Source of the DNA: Azospirillum sp. 412522
GTDB taxonomy: Bacteria; Pseudomonadota; Alphaproteobacteria; Azospirillales; Azospirillaceae
Direction of reading: 5' to 3'
Assembly (NCBI RefSeq): GCF_019805165.1
Contig: NZ_RWIJ01000023.1
Location: forward strand, 40,211-104,210
Length of the DNA stretch: 64,000 bases
Made by a program: the position numbers and the translations under genes. Within the stretch, counting starts at the first letter, position 1. Every line of letters starts with the position of its first letter. The notes beneath the pieces are model-generated. The model saw only the letters and a list, made by a program, of their open reading frames with translations, was not told where the DNA came from and made no database searches. This document shows positions 48,206-57,403 of this stretch, one piece after another.

Positions 48206-49350
48206 GCGATGTGACGACGAACCCCTACCGCACCAGCCTGCGCACGGCCGCCGATTGGGGGCTGGTCGCCGTTGCCCTGCCGGCGCTGGCGGCGCTCGCC
48301 CTGCCGCTGGGCGTGCGGAATGGTGCCATGCTCGGCTGGCTCGGCGGCACCATGGCGCCGCTGTTCCTGATCGGGGCGGTGCTGGCGGTCGTAATCGGCC
48401 GTTCGGCGCCGAAGCGGGTCTGGGGGGCGTGGGTGGAGCTGGCCGGCGTGGCGCTGGCGTGGCTGCTGCCGGTTCATCTGCTGAACGAGGGGCTGGACCT
48501 GTCGGCCGGCTGGGGTGTGTGGCTGTTCCTGCTGGCGGCGACGCTGCTGCTGTGGCGGGTGATGGGGGTGCTGGCCGGAGTGCCGGGCTGGACCCGATCC
48601 GTCATTGTGCCCGGCCTGTTCGGGCTCGGCCTGCTGGTGGGGTGGGAGGTGCTGGTCCGCGGTTTCCAGGTGCCGGCGATCCTGCTGCCGCCGCCCAGCC
48701 GCATCGCCGCGGCGCTGGCCGCCAATGCGCCGGTGCTGTGGGACGATTTCCGCCAGACCGTGCTGACCTCCGTCCTGCGCGGCTACGTCATGGGCTGCGG
48801 CGCCGGCTTTCTGGTGGCAATCCTTGCCGACCGCGTGCCCTTTCTTGCCCGCGGATTGCTGCCGCTCGGCAATCTCGCCAGCGCCATTCCGGTGGTGGGC
48901 ATCGCGCCGATCATGGTGATGTGGTTCGGCTTCGACTGGCAGTCCAAGGCGGCGGTCATCGTGGTGATGACCTTCTTCCCGATGCTGATCAACACGCTGG
49001 CGGGCCTCGGCAATTCGGAGCGAATCCAGCTCGACCTGATGCGCAGCTACGCTGCCGGCTACGGCCGCACGCTGGTCAAGCTGCGGCTGCCCAACGCGCT
49101 GCCCTTCCTGTTCAACGGCCTGAAGATCAACTCCACCCTGGCGCTGATCGGCGCAATCGTCGCCGAGTTCTTCGGCACGCCGGTGGTTGGCATGGGCTTT
49201 CGCATCTCGACCGAGGTGGCGCGGATGAATTTGGACATCGTCTGGGCCACCATCGCCGTGGCGGCGCTGACCGGTTCCGGCCTCTACGGTGTTCTGGCTG
49301 TGCTGGAGCGGGTGACGACGGCGTGGCATCCGTCGATGCGGCAGCGGTAA
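48202..49350 (+). CDS. ABC transporter permease (SsuC/TauC-like), second, with N-terminal membrane extension
   Basis: The product is 382 residues from GTG 48202. The last 250 are a normal SsuC-type permease with EAA loop RSYAAGYGRTLVKLRLPNAL. The first 130 or so add about four extra hydrophobic segments (GLVAVALPALAALALPLG, APLFLIGAVLAVVIG, WGVWLFLLAATLLLW), absent from ordinary members. It is translationally coupled to the preceding permease. Confidence 0.88.
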   Translation: MSDVTTNPYRTSLRTAADWGLVAVALPALAALALPLGVRNGAMLGWLGGTMAPLFLIGAVLAVVIGRSAPKRVWGAWVELAGVALAWLLPVHLLNEGLDLSAGWGVWLFLLAATLLLWRVMGVLAGVPGWTRSVIVPGLFGLGLLVGWEVLVRGFQVPAILLPPPSRIAAALAANAPVLWDDFRQTVLTSVLRGYVMGCGAGFLVAILADRVPFLARGLLPLGNLASAIPVVGIAPIMVMWFGFDWQSKAAVIVVMTFFPMLINTLAGLGNSERIQLDLMRSYAAGYGRTLVKLRLPNALPFLFNGLKINSTLALIGAIVAEFFGTPVVGMGFRISTEVARMNLDIVWATIAVAALTGSGLYGVLAVLERVTTAWHPSMRQR

Positions 49351-49419
49351 ATCTCCTCGCGTGACGCTGGCACGGCCATTGCTTTCATCCCGCCATTCCA
49401 ATTGGCTCGGGAGGTGGGC

Positions 49420-49752
49420 ATGGCCGACATCGTCGTTCTGAAGCATGTCCGCCTGACGCGGGCCCTGCAAGCCATCGAGATGGCCGCGGTCTCGCTCGAC
49501 AGCGAGCTTGCCGCCCTGCGTACCGCCGGACAGGCCGGGCTGCTGGGCGACCATGCCGAGGAAGCCACGCTTCTGCGCACCTATGTCCGTACCCTGCGCG
49601 TCCTGTTGCAGACGATGACCCCAGACGAGGTCGACGAGGCGGGACTAAGCGAGCGTCATGCCCTGGCGGAGGCCGCGGTCGGCCGCTGCGCCGCCGCTTT
49701 GCGCGTGCTGGACCTGCCGGCGGGTGGCGGGCCGGTTACCAGCATCGCCTGA
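49420..49752 (+). CDS. small helical protein of unknown function
   Basis: The product is 110 residues from ATG 49420, preceded by GGGAGG five bases upstream. It is helical, with coiled-coil-like heptads (ALQAIEMAAVSLDSELAALR), and has no signal or membrane segment. It lies between two ABC importer clusters on the same strand. It is not a substrate-binding protein. Its function is unknown. Confidence 0.7.
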   Translation: MADIVVLKHVRLTRALQAIEMAAVSLDSELAALRTAGQAGLLGDHAEEATLLRTYVRTLRVLLQTMTPDEVDEAGLSERHALAEAAVGRCAAALRVLDLPAGGGPVTSIA

Positions 49753-49780
49753 CGGACCCTGTCGCGAAGCCGACAGCGCC

Positions 49781-49816
49781 TTGACGCCTTCCGGCCACTG
49801 CCATACTGCCGTATGG
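49781..49816 (+). promoter_or_regulatory. candidate promoter with overlapping palindrome, second ABC operon
   Basis: TTGACG (49781-49786) is followed 16 bases later by ATACTG (49803-49808), lying within the perfect palindrome CCATAC-TGCC-GTATGG (49801-49816). An operator over the -10 is the natural reading. A TATAGT (49865-49870) nearer the gene is a second -10 candidate without a -35. Confidence 0.45.
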
Positions 49817-49929
49817 CTGGAATGCGGGACGGCTTTCTCCCTCTCCGCCGCCGGAACGCCGCGCTATAGTGGCAGGCCCAACGAACAGTCGGATCCCACC
49901 GACATCGGGTGCAGGCATAAAAGGGCGCG

Positions 49930-50703
49930 ATGAGGCTTCTCGTTTCCGATCTGATCCACCGCTACGACGATCTGACCGTCCTCGATGGCATCGACCTGAC
50001 GCTGGCGGAGGGCGAAATCCTGGCGGTGATCGGCCCCAGCGGCTGCGGGAAATCGACGCTGCTCGGCATCGCCGGCGGCATCGTCGCCCCGACGTCCGGC
50101 AGCATCCGGGTGGAGGGTGAGGTGCCCGACGGCTGCCTCAACCCGATCACCTTCATCTTCCAGGACTTCGCCCTGCTGCCCTGGCGCAGCGTGGAGGACA
50201 ATGTCGCCCTGGTGCTGGAGCATCACCCGCTCTCCACCGCTGAGCGGCGGGAGCGCATCGACGGCGGCCTGCACCGCATGGGGCTGTGGGAGTTCCGCAA
50301 GGCCCTGCCCAAGCAGCTGTCCGGCGGCATGCGCCAGCGGGTCGGCATCGCCCGCGCGCTGGCGGTGCGCCCGGCCATGCTGCTGCTGGACGAGCCGCTG
50401 TCGGCGCTCGACGCCCAGACGCGCGAACTGCTGATGGACGATTTCCTGGAGCTGTGGCGTCGGGAGAAGACCACCGCCCTCTACGTCACCCACAATCTGG
50501 ACGAGGCGCTGCGGCTGGCCGACCGTGTCTGCGTCCTGAGCCGGCGTCCCGGCCGCATCCGCGAACTGGTCACCATCGAGGAGCCGCGTGAGCGTCGGCA
50601 GGAGCCGTCGGCCCAGGCCCATCTGGCCGAGGTGCGCGACCGCCTGTGGCACCTGATGAAGGCCGAAGCCCAGATGGCCGACCGGGAGATCGCCCGTGCC
50701 TGA
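49930..50703 (+). CDS. ABC transporter ATP-binding protein (SsuB/TauB-like)
   Basis: The product is 257 residues. Walker A is GPSGCGKSTLLG, the Q-loop FIFQDFALLPWRS, the signature LSGGMRQRVGIARAL, Walker B LLLDEPLSALDAQ, and the H-loop LYVTHNLDEA. It overlaps the permease gene by eight bases. It is the first gene of a complete ATPase-permease-binding-protein importer operon. Confidence 0.92.
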   Translation: MRLLVSDLIHRYDDLTVLDGIDLTLAEGEILAVIGPSGCGKSTLLGIAGGIVAPTSGSIRVEGEVPDGCLNPITFIFQDFALLPWRSVEDNVALVLEHHPLSTAERRERIDGGLHRMGLWEFRKALPKQLSGGMRQRVGIARALAVRPAMLLLDEPLSALDAQTRELLMDDFLELWRREKTTALYVTHNLDEALRLADRVCVLSRRPGRIRELVTIEEPRERRQEPSAQAHLAEVRDRLWHLMKAEAQMADREIARA

Positions 50704-51523
50704 CAGCCTGAACCCGACCGCCGTTCCCGTGGCCGCCTCTTTGGGCCAGCCTGTCCGCTTCCGTGGCGGCGGCTTCACCGTGAAGCGCCATCCGTGGGCG
50801 GCGCTGGCCGCCTTCGCCGTGCTGATCGGGCTGTGGGAGGGGGCGAGCCGCCTCGGCCTCGCCAGCCCGCTGTTCCTGCCGCCGCCGAGCGCGGTCGCCC
50901 ATGCGCTGGCCGGCATGGTGACGGACGGCTCGTTGTGGCTGAACCTGAAGGCCTCGCTGGGGCGCATCGCCGTCGGCTGGGTGCTGGGCACGGCGGGCGG
51001 CATGCTGGTTGGATTCGCCATGGGCATCTTCTCCACCGCCCGCGCGGTCGGCGTGCCGCTGGTGTCGGCCTTCTTCCCGATCCCGAAGATCGCGCTCCTG
51101 CCGCTGTTCATCCTGTGGTTCGGCATCGGCGAGCCGTCGAAATTCGCCACCATCGGCTTCGGCGTCTTCTTCCCCACCGTCATCGCCACCTACAGTGCCA
51201 TCGATTCCGTACCACGCAACCTGATCCGCATGGCGCAGAGCTTCGGTCTGCCCTGGCGGTCGATCCTGCGCTCCATCGTTCTGCCGGGCGCCCTGCCGGG
51301 CATCCTGGCCGGCTTCCGCATCACCGCGTCGATCGCCCTGATCCTGGTGGTGGCGGCGGAGATGATCGGCGCGGAGTACGGCATCGGCGCCTTCGTGCTG
51401 ATGGCCGGCAACCTGATGCAGACCGACACGCTGCTGGCCGGCGTGCTGGTGCTGTCGCTGATGGGGCTCGCCATCGGCACCGTGCTGTCGCAGCTCGAAC
51501 GGCGCCTGCTGAACTGGCGCTGA
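50696..51523 (+). CDS. ABC transporter permease (SsuC/TauC-like)
   Basis: The product is 275 residues from GTG 50696. It has about six membrane helices, with the first conserved region FLPPPSAVAHALAGM and the EAA loop RMAQSFGLPWRSILRSIVLP. It functions with the preceding ATPase and the following binding protein. Its sequence is only loosely similar to the two permeases of the neighbouring cluster. Confidence 0.92.
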   Translation: MPDSLNPTAVPVAASLGQPVRFRGGGFTVKRHPWAALAAFAVLIGLWEGASRLGLASPLFLPPPSAVAHALAGMVTDGSLWLNLKASLGRIAVGWVLGTAGGMLVGFAMGIFSTARAVGVPLVSAFFPIPKIALLPLFILWFGIGEPSKFATIGFGVFFPTVIATYSAIDSVPRNLIRMAQSFGLPWRSILRSIVLPGALPGILAGFRITASIALILVVAAEMIGAEYGIGAFVLMAGNLMQTDTLLAGVLVLSLMGLAIGTVLSQLERRLLNWR

Positions 51524-51579
51524 GCGTCTGAGCGTCTGGCCCAAGAAACCTGAACCATCCATCGGGAGGATTTCCGTCC

Positions 51580-52629
51580 ATGACCGCCGCCATGACCATG
51601 GCCCGCCTCACCCGGCGCGCCCTGATCGCCACTGTTTCCCTGGCCGCCGGCGCGGCCTTCACCGCCGGCACCCTGATGTCCGCCGCGCTGGCGCAGCCGC
51701 TGGAGAAGGCGACGGTCGGCGTGCTGGCGCTGTCGTCGTCCGGGCCGATCTTCATCGCCAAGGCGAAGGGCTATTTCGAGAAGGAAGGGCTGGACGTCGA
51801 GCTGAAGATGTTCACCTCGGCCCAGCAGGTGCCGGTCGCGGTGACCTCGGGCGATGCCGATTTCGGCGTCACCGGCCTGACCGCCGGCTTCTACAACCTC
51901 GCCTCCAAGGGCGCGGTCACCATCATCGCGGCGCAGAGCCGCGACGAGCCGGGCTTCCCCTTGAGCGCCTATCTCGCGACCAACGCCGCCTATGACGCCG
52001 GGCTGAAGACGCCGGCCGACCTGAAGGGCAAGCGGGTCGCCATCACCACCGTCGGCTCGACCTTCCACTACATGATCGGGCTGCTGGCGCAGAAGCACGG
52101 CTTCACGGTCAAGGACGTGACCATGGTGCCGTTGCAGGACGTGCCGAAGATGGTCGCCGCCTTCAAGGGCGGGCAGGTTGACGCCATCATCGCGCCGTCC
52201 ACCGTGTCGCGGCAGCTGGTGGCCGACGGCGCCGGCAAGATGCTGGGCTGGGTCGGCGACGAGACGCCTTGGCAGCTCGGCGCCCTGTTCACCGCGCCGA
52301 AGACGATGAAGGACCGCCGCCCGCTGGTGGAGAAGTTCGTCCGCGCCTACAAGACCGCGCTGGCCGAATACCACGCCGCCTTCAACGGCAAGGATGCTTC
52401 GGGCAATCTGGTCAAGGGCCCCGGCTACGACGAGCTGCTGGGCATCATCGCCGACGCCACCAAGCAGAAGCCCGACATCGTTGCCGCCGGCCTGCCCTAC
52501 GTCGATCCGCAGGCCCGCCTGCTGGTGGACGACATCGTCAACCAGGTGAAGTTCTGGCAGTCCGAGGGCCAGGTCGACAAGGCGCTGGACCCGAAGTCGG
52601 TGATGGACCTCAGCATCGCCGGGCAGTGA
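51580..52629 (+). CDS. ABC transporter substrate-binding protein (SsuA/THI5-like)
   Basis: The product is 349 residues with a signal peptide ending ALA-QP near residue 38. The start ATG 51580 is preceded by GGGAGGA. The mature protein has the NMT1/THI5-like fold: IFIAKAKGYFEKEGLDVELK near 56, GDADFGVTGLTAGF near 92, and DLKGKRVAITTVGS. The family binds sulfonates, nitrate, or pyrimidine precursors. The ligand cannot be read from sequence. It completes the preceding operon and may also serve the neighbouring cluster, which lacks a binding protein. Confidence 0.9.
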   Translation: MTAAMTMARLTRRALIATVSLAAGAAFTAGTLMSAALAQPLEKATVGVLALSSSGPIFIAKAKGYFEKEGLDVELKMFTSAQQVPVAVTSGDADFGVTGLTAGFYNLASKGAVTIIAAQSRDEPGFPLSAYLATNAAYDAGLKTPADLKGKRVAITTVGSTFHYMIGLLAQKHGFTVKDVTMVPLQDVPKMVAAFKGGQVDAIIAPSTVSRQLVADGAGKMLGWVGDETPWQLGALFTAPKTMKDRRPLVEKFVRAYKTALAEYHAAFNGKDASGNLVKGPGYDELLGIIADATKQKPDIVAAGLPYVDPQARLLVDDIVNQVKFWQSEGQVDKALDPKSVMDLSIAGQ

Positions 52630-52649
52630 GCAGCGGGGGAGGGGAGCGG

Positions 52650-53363
52650 TCACACCGCCAGATAGGCCGCCCTCACCCCGTCATCCGCCATCAGCCCCGT
52701 CATCGTGCCGGTCCAGCGTGGACGGCCGGTCTCGATGACGCAGGCGCGGTCGGCGACCGCCGAGGCGAAGGACAGGCTCTGTTCGGACAGCAGCACCGAC
52801 AGCCCCTCCGCCTTGAGGCGCCGCACCGCCTCGGCCATCTGCCTGACGATCAGCGGCGCCAGCCCTTCCGACGGTTCGTCCAGCAGCAGCAGCGACGGGT
52901 TGCCCATCAGCGTGCGGGCCAGAGTCAGCATCTGCTGTTCGCCGCCGCTCATCCGGGTGCCGCGGCGGCCGCGCATCTCCGCGAGGTTGGGGAACAGGGC
53001 GAACAGCTTCTCAGGCGTCCAGGCCGGGGCGCCGGGGCGGGGCGGCTGGCGGCCGACCTCCAGATTTTCCTCCACCGTCAGGTCGGCGAAGATGCGGCGG
53101 TCCTCCGGGACATAGCCGACGCCGAGCCGGGCGATGCGGTGGGCGGGCAGGGCGGACAGGTCGCGCCCGTCGAAGCGCAGGGTCGCGGCGCGCCGCTCGA
53201 CCAGCCCCATGATCGCCTTCAGCGTGGTGGTCTTGCCGGCGCCATTCCGGCCCATCAGCGCCACCACCTCGCCGCGGCCGACGGTCAGGGCGATGCCGTC
53301 GAGGATGTGGGCGCGGCCGTACCAGGCCTGGAGGCCGTCGATCGTCAGCAGGGGTTCGCTCAC
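52650..53363 (-). CDS. livF: branched-chain amino acid-type ABC transporter ATP-binding protein LivF
   Basis: The product is 237 residues from GTG 53363, overlapping the livG stop (GTGA). Walker A is GRNGAGKTTTLKA, the signature MSGGEQQMLTLARTL, Walker B LLLLDEPSEGLAP, and the switch region LLSEQSLSFA. The PEDRRIFADLTVEENL Q-loop region is typical of LivF/UrtE. It is the last gene of a MarR - binding protein - LivHM - LivG - LivF cluster on the minus strand. Confidence 0.92.
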   Translation of the reverse strand: MSEPLLTIDGLQAWYGRAHILDGIALTVGRGEVVALMGRNGAGKTTTLKAIMGLVERRAATLRFDGRDLSALPAHRIARLGVGYVPEDRRIFADLTVEENLEVGRQPPRPGAPAWTPEKLFALFPNLAEMRGRRGTRMSGGEQQMLTLARTLMGNPSLLLLDEPSEGLAPLIVRQMAEAVRRLKAEGLSVLLSEQSLSFASAVADRACVIETGRPRWTGTMTGLMADDGVRAAYLAV

Positions 53364-54118
53364 GCCTCGCCTCCCAGATAGACGGACTGCACGCGGGGGT
53401 CGGCGCGCACCTGATCCGGCGAGCCCTCCGCGATCAGCCGGCCGCGGTCGAGCACCAGCACGCGGGTGGCGTGGCCGAAGACGGCGTCCATGTCATGCTC
53501 GGTGAACAGCACGGCGAGACCGCGTTCGCGCACCAGCTCTGCCGTCAGCTCCATCAGGGCGAGGCGCTCGGCGGGCGCCATGCCGGCGGTCGGCTCGTCC
53601 ATCAGCAGCACCGTCGGCTCGCTCGCCAGCGCCATCGCCAGTTCGACCCGCTTCACGTCGCCATAGGCCAGCACGCCGCAGGGGCGGTCGGCTTGCGCTG
53701 CCATGCCGACCCGCTCAAGCAGGGCCAGCGCCGGCTCGCGGAACTGGAGGGCGGCCGGGCGCCACAGCCCGAACAGCCGGCGGGCGCGCGACAGCAACAC
53801 CATCTGGACATTTTCCGCCACCGTCATCGAGGCGAAGGTCGCGGTGATCTGGAAGGTGCGGCCCACTCCCAGCGCCCAGATGCGCCGGGGCGGCAGCCCG
53901 ACCAGCTCCGTGCCGTCCAGCCTGACCGATCCGGAATCGGGCCGAAGCTGGCCGTTCAGCAGGTTGAAGCAGGTGCTCTTGCCAGCGCCGTTCGGGCCGA
54001 TCAGAGCCAGCAGGTCGCCGGAGCGCAGGGTGAAGGATACGCCGCCGACCGCCTGCACCCCGCCGAAGGAGCGTTGCAGGTCGCGCACCACCAGTTTGCT
54101 CATGGGCAGTTTGCTCAT
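53360..54118 (-). CDS. livG: branched-chain amino acid-type ABC transporter ATP-binding protein LivG
   Basis: The product is 252 residues. The start is ATG 54118, overlapping the LivHM stop (ATGA). ATG 54103 would give a protein five residues shorter, and the two begin with a small duplication (MSKLPMSKL). Walker A is GPNGAGKSTCFNLL, then VGRTFQITATFASMTVAEN, Walker B VLLMDEPTAGMAPAE, and FTEHDMDAVFGHATRV. The signature LSYGD-type motif reads LAYGDVKRVELAMAL. It works with LivF as the motor pair. Confidence 0.92.
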   Translation of the reverse strand: MSKLPMSKLVVRDLQRSFGGVQAVGGVSFTLRSGDLLALIGPNGAGKSTCFNLLNGQLRPDSGSVRLDGTELVGLPPRRIWALGVGRTFQITATFASMTVAENVQMVLLSRARRLFGLWRPAALQFREPALALLERVGMAAQADRPCGVLAYGDVKRVELAMALASEPTVLLMDEPTAGMAPAERLALMELTAELVRERGLAVLFTEHDMDAVFGHATRVLVLDRGRLIAEGSPDQVRADPRVQSVYLGGEA

Positions 54119-55962
54119 GCCCGCCTCCGCACGAAGGAAGACCGCAGGCCGGACAGGAAGCCGACGATGCCCCTGGGGAAGACCAGCACCAGCGCGACGA
54201 TGATCAGGCCCAGCACCAGCCGCCACCAGTCGGTCAGGCTCATCACCTCGGATTTGAGCAGATGGAAGACCACGGCTCCGGCGAGCGGCCCGGCGACGGT
54301 CTGGATGCCGCCCATCAGCACCATCACCAGCGCATCGACCGATTGCGGCACCGCCAGCAGGGTGGGGAAGACGCTGCCCTTGGCGAAGGCGTAGAGCCCG
54401 CCGGCCAGACCCGCCGCGCTGCCGGCCAGCACGAAGGCCATCCATTGGAAACGGCGCACGTCGATCCCCACCGATTCGGCGCGGAGCCCTGAGTCGCGTC
54501 CGGCCCGCAGCGCATAGCCGAAGGGGGCGAAGGCCGCCCGGCGCAGCAGCCACAGCGTCCCGCCGCACAGAGCCAGCGTCAGCCAGTAGTACGCCGCCTT
54601 GCCAGCCGCCCAGGACGACGGCCAGACGCCGAGGATGCCGTTGTCCCCGCCGGTCACCGCATACCATTGGAAGGCGATCGACCAGGCGATCTGGGCGAAG
54701 GCCAGCGTCAGCATGGCGAAATACAGTCCCGACCGCCGCACGCAGAACCAGCCCGCCACCAACGCCCCCAGCCCGGCCAGCACCGGCGCCCCCGCCAGAG
54801 CCAGCGGCATCGGTGCGCCCATGTGCTTGACCAGCAGGGCCGAGCCATAGGCGCCCAGACCGAACCACGCCGCATGGCCGAAGGAGACCAGCCCGCCCAG
54901 CCCGATCAGCAGATGCAGGCTGGCGGCGAACAGAGCGAGGATCACCACCTCGGTCAGCAGGATCAGCGCATAGTCGCCGGCGACCAGCGGTACGGCAGCC
55001 AGCAGCGCCAGCAGGGCGAGCGCCCAGGACCCGGTATGGCCCCCAGTGGACAGCGGCACGGTCACTGTGGCCGGGGCGGTCGGCGGCACCTCCTCGGCCC
55101 GGCCGAGCAGGCCGTGCGGGCGCAGGACCAGAACCACCGCCATGAACAGGAAGACCAGCACCAGCGTGATCTGCGGGAAGACCAGGATGCCGAAGGCCTG
55201 CAACTGCCCGATCAGCAGGGAGGCGAGGAAGGCGCCGGCCAAGCTGCCCATGCCGCCGACCACGACGACGACGAAGGCCTCCACCACGATGGCCATGTCC
55301 ATCTGCAAGGTCACCGCTTCGCGCGGGACCTGCAGGGCGCCGCCCAGCCCGGCCAGCGCGCAGCCCAGGAACAGCACGCCGGTGAACAGCCGGGCAGGAT
55401 CGACGCCCAGCGCGCTGGCCATCTCGCGGTCCTGCGTCGCGGCACGCACCAACGTGCCCCAGCGGGTGCGGTTGAACAGCAGCCACAACAGCCCGAGCAC
55501 CAGCGGCCCGAGCCCGATCAGCACGAGGTCGTAGAGCGGGAAGGGCTGGTCGAGGATGTCGATGGACCCTTTCAGCCCCGGCGCGCGGCGGCCCAGCAGA
55601 TCCTCCGGCCCCCAGGCCCAGGCGGTCAGGTCCTGCACCACCAGCACGACGCCGAAGGTGCCCAGCAGTTGGAACAGCTCCGGCGAGCGGTAGAGCCGAC
55701 GCAGCAGCCCGATCTCCATCGCCGCGCCGAGGACGCCCATCGCCAGCGCTGCGGCGGTCACCGATCCCCAGAAGCCGGCCGGCGTGCCGCCGAACCGCTC
55801 GATCAGCGACCAGCCGGCATAGGCACCGACCATGTAGAAGGATCCGTGCGCGAAATTCACGATCCGCGTCACGCCGAACACGATGGTCAACCCCGACGAC
55901 ACCAGGAACAGCGTCGCCGCGGTCGCGAGGCCGCTGAGGGCCTGGACGAGGAGGAAGGACAT
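54115..55962 (-). CDS. fused LivH-LivM-type ABC permease
   Basis: One 615-residue frame carries both permeases of a branched-chain amino acid/urea-type importer. Residues 1-295 are LivH-like (LTIVFGVTRIVNFAHGSFYM near 25-44, then VVVVGGMGSLAGAFLASLLI). After a short linker (about 296-312), residues 313-600 are LivM-like (GLGGLVSFGHAAWFGLGAYG, then LMGGIQTVAGPLAGAVVF). There are about 16-17 membrane segments in total. Both halves look intact, so the fusion should form the complete channel. The neighbouring genes supply two ATPases and a binding protein. Confidence 0.88.
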   Translation of the reverse strand: MSFLLVQALSGLATAATLFLVSSGLTIVFGVTRIVNFAHGSFYMVGAYAGWSLIERFGGTPAGFWGSVTAAALAMGVLGAAMEIGLLRRLYRSPELFQLLGTFGVVLVVQDLTAWAWGPEDLLGRRAPGLKGSIDILDQPFPLYDLVLIGLGPLVLGLLWLLFNRTRWGTLVRAATQDREMASALGVDPARLFTGVLFLGCALAGLGGALQVPREAVTLQMDMAIVVEAFVVVVVGGMGSLAGAFLASLLIGQLQAFGILVFPQITLVLVFLFMAVVLVLRPHGLLGRAEEVPPTAPATVTVPLSTGGHTGSWALALLALLAAVPLVAGDYALILLTEVVILALFAASLHLLIGLGGLVSFGHAAWFGLGAYGSALLVKHMGAPMPLALAGAPVLAGLGALVAGWFCVRRSGLYFAMLTLAFAQIAWSIAFQWYAVTGGDNGILGVWPSSWAAGKAAYYWLTLALCGGTLWLLRRAAFAPFGYALRAGRDSGLRAESVGIDVRRFQWMAFVLAGSAAGLAGGLYAFAKGSVFPTLLAVPQSVDALVMVLMGGIQTVAGPLAGAVVFHLLKSEVMSLTDWWRLVLGLIIVALVLVFPRGIVGFLSGLRSSFVRRRA

Positions 55963-55989
55963 GAGGCGGAGCGCCGGAAGCCCGGCGCC

Positions 55990-57276
55990 TTACTCCGCGG
56001 GCCGCATCTTGCGCGCCGCGTCGTCAGGCGGCAGGTAGTTGGCGCCGTCGGCGTAGTGCCAGTCCTTCATGGTGCCGCGCCCGTCCTTCAGCGTGGTGGT
56101 GCCGACATAGGCGCCCATCGTCGCCTGATGGTCGGACGCGCGGAAGGTCACCGGGCCGACCGGGCTGTCGATGGTCAGGCCGGCCAACGCATCGACGATC
56201 GGTTCCGCATTGGCCGACTTGGCCTTGGTGATCGCAGCGGCGACCGCCTTCATGGTGATGTAGCCGACGATGGAACCCGCCTTGGGCGATTCCTTGAAGC
56301 GCGCGGTGTAGGCGGCGACGAAGGCCTTGTGGGCGGGGGTGTCGATCTGCTCCCAGGGATAGCCGGTGACGATCCAGCCCTCCGGCGCCTCGTCCTTCAT
56401 CGGCTCCAGATATTCCGGCTCGCCGGTCAGCAGGCTGACGATCTTGCGGTTGCGGAACAGGCCGCGGCCCTCGCCCTCGCGCACGAACTTGGCGAGATCG
56501 GCGCCGAAGGTGACGTTGAAGATGGCGTCGGGCTTGGCGGCGGCCAGGGCCTGCACGGTCGGGCCGGCCTCCAGCTTGCCCTGCACCGGCCACTGTTCGG
56601 CAACGAACTCGACGTCCGGGCGTTTCTCCTTCAGCAACTGCTTGAACCACGCCACCGCCGACTGGCCGTATTCGTAGTTGGGGGCGACGGTGGCCCAGCG
56701 CTTGGCCGGCAGCTTCGCCGCTTCCTCCACCAGCATGGCCGCCTGCATGTAGGTGCTGGGGCGCAGGCGGAAGGTGTAGCGGTTGCCCTTGGACCAGGTG
56801 ATGGCGTCGGTCAGCGGCTCGGCGGCGACGAAGGGCACCTTGTTGCGCGCGGCGAAATCGGCGACGGCCAGCCCGATGTGGGAGAAGTAGGTGCCGGCCA
56901 GCACGTCCACCGCCTCGTTCGTCACCAGCTCCTGCGCGACGCGGACCGCATCGTCGGGCTTGCCGGCGTCGTCGCGGGAGACGACCTGCAACTCGCAGCA
57001 GCCGATCACGCCCCCCTGGGCGTTGATCTCCTCCAGCGCCAGCTGCCAGCCCTGGCGGTAGGGGATGGTGAAGGCGGGCAGGCCGGTGTAGCTGTTGATC
57101 TCGCCGACCCGGACCGGCGCGCCGGAGAAGGTCACCGGCGGCTTTGCGGGTTGGGGCGCCGATTGGGCCATGGCCGGGTTGGCGGCGATGCAGAAAGAGA
57201 CGGACACGGCGGCGAACAGAGCGGCCGGGCGGAGAACCTTCGCCAGCGGCGAGGCGGTCGGGTGGCGGTGCTTCAT
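55990..57276 (-). CDS. branched-chain amino acid-type ABC transporter substrate-binding protein
   Basis: The product is 428 residues from ATG 57276 (MKHRHPTASPL). A signal peptide (LFAAVSVSFCIAANPAMA) is followed by a Peripla_BP_6 domain: VRVGEINSYTGLPAFTIPYR, LALEEINAQGGVIG, VDVLAGTYFSHIGLAVADFA and PNYEYGQSAVAWFK. An unusual Cys-Cys pair follows the INAQGGV turn (IGCCELQVVS). The ligand is unknown. Amides, amino acids or urea are typical. It is 27 bases upstream of LivHM. Confidence 0.9.
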   Translation of the reverse strand: MKHRHPTASPLAKVLRPAALFAAVSVSFCIAANPAMAQSAPQPAKPPVTFSGAPVRVGEINSYTGLPAFTIPYRQGWQLALEEINAQGGVIGCCELQVVSRDDAGKPDDAVRVAQELVTNEAVDVLAGTYFSHIGLAVADFAARNKVPFVAAEPLTDAITWSKGNRYTFRLRPSTYMQAAMLVEEAAKLPAKRWATVAPNYEYGQSAVAWFKQLLKEKRPDVEFVAEQWPVQGKLEAGPTVQALAAAKPDAIFNVTFGADLAKFVREGEGRGLFRNRKIVSLLTGEPEYLEPMKDEAPEGWIVTGYPWEQIDTPAHKAFVAAYTARFKESPKAGSIVGYITMKAVAAAITKAKSANAEPIVDALAGLTIDSPVGPVTFRASDHQATMGAYVGTTTLKDGRGTMKDWHYADGANYLPPDDAARKMRPAE

Positions 57277-57403
57277 CCTGCGGGGACCCCGGTTCGTAAG
57301 AGACCAGCGGCGTGTCCGGGTCGCGGTGCGACGCAACACACCGCGTTCATAGCAAAACCGGCGCAAAAGTCACCGCCTGATCGGGGTTTTCCCGCGATTG
57401 CGC

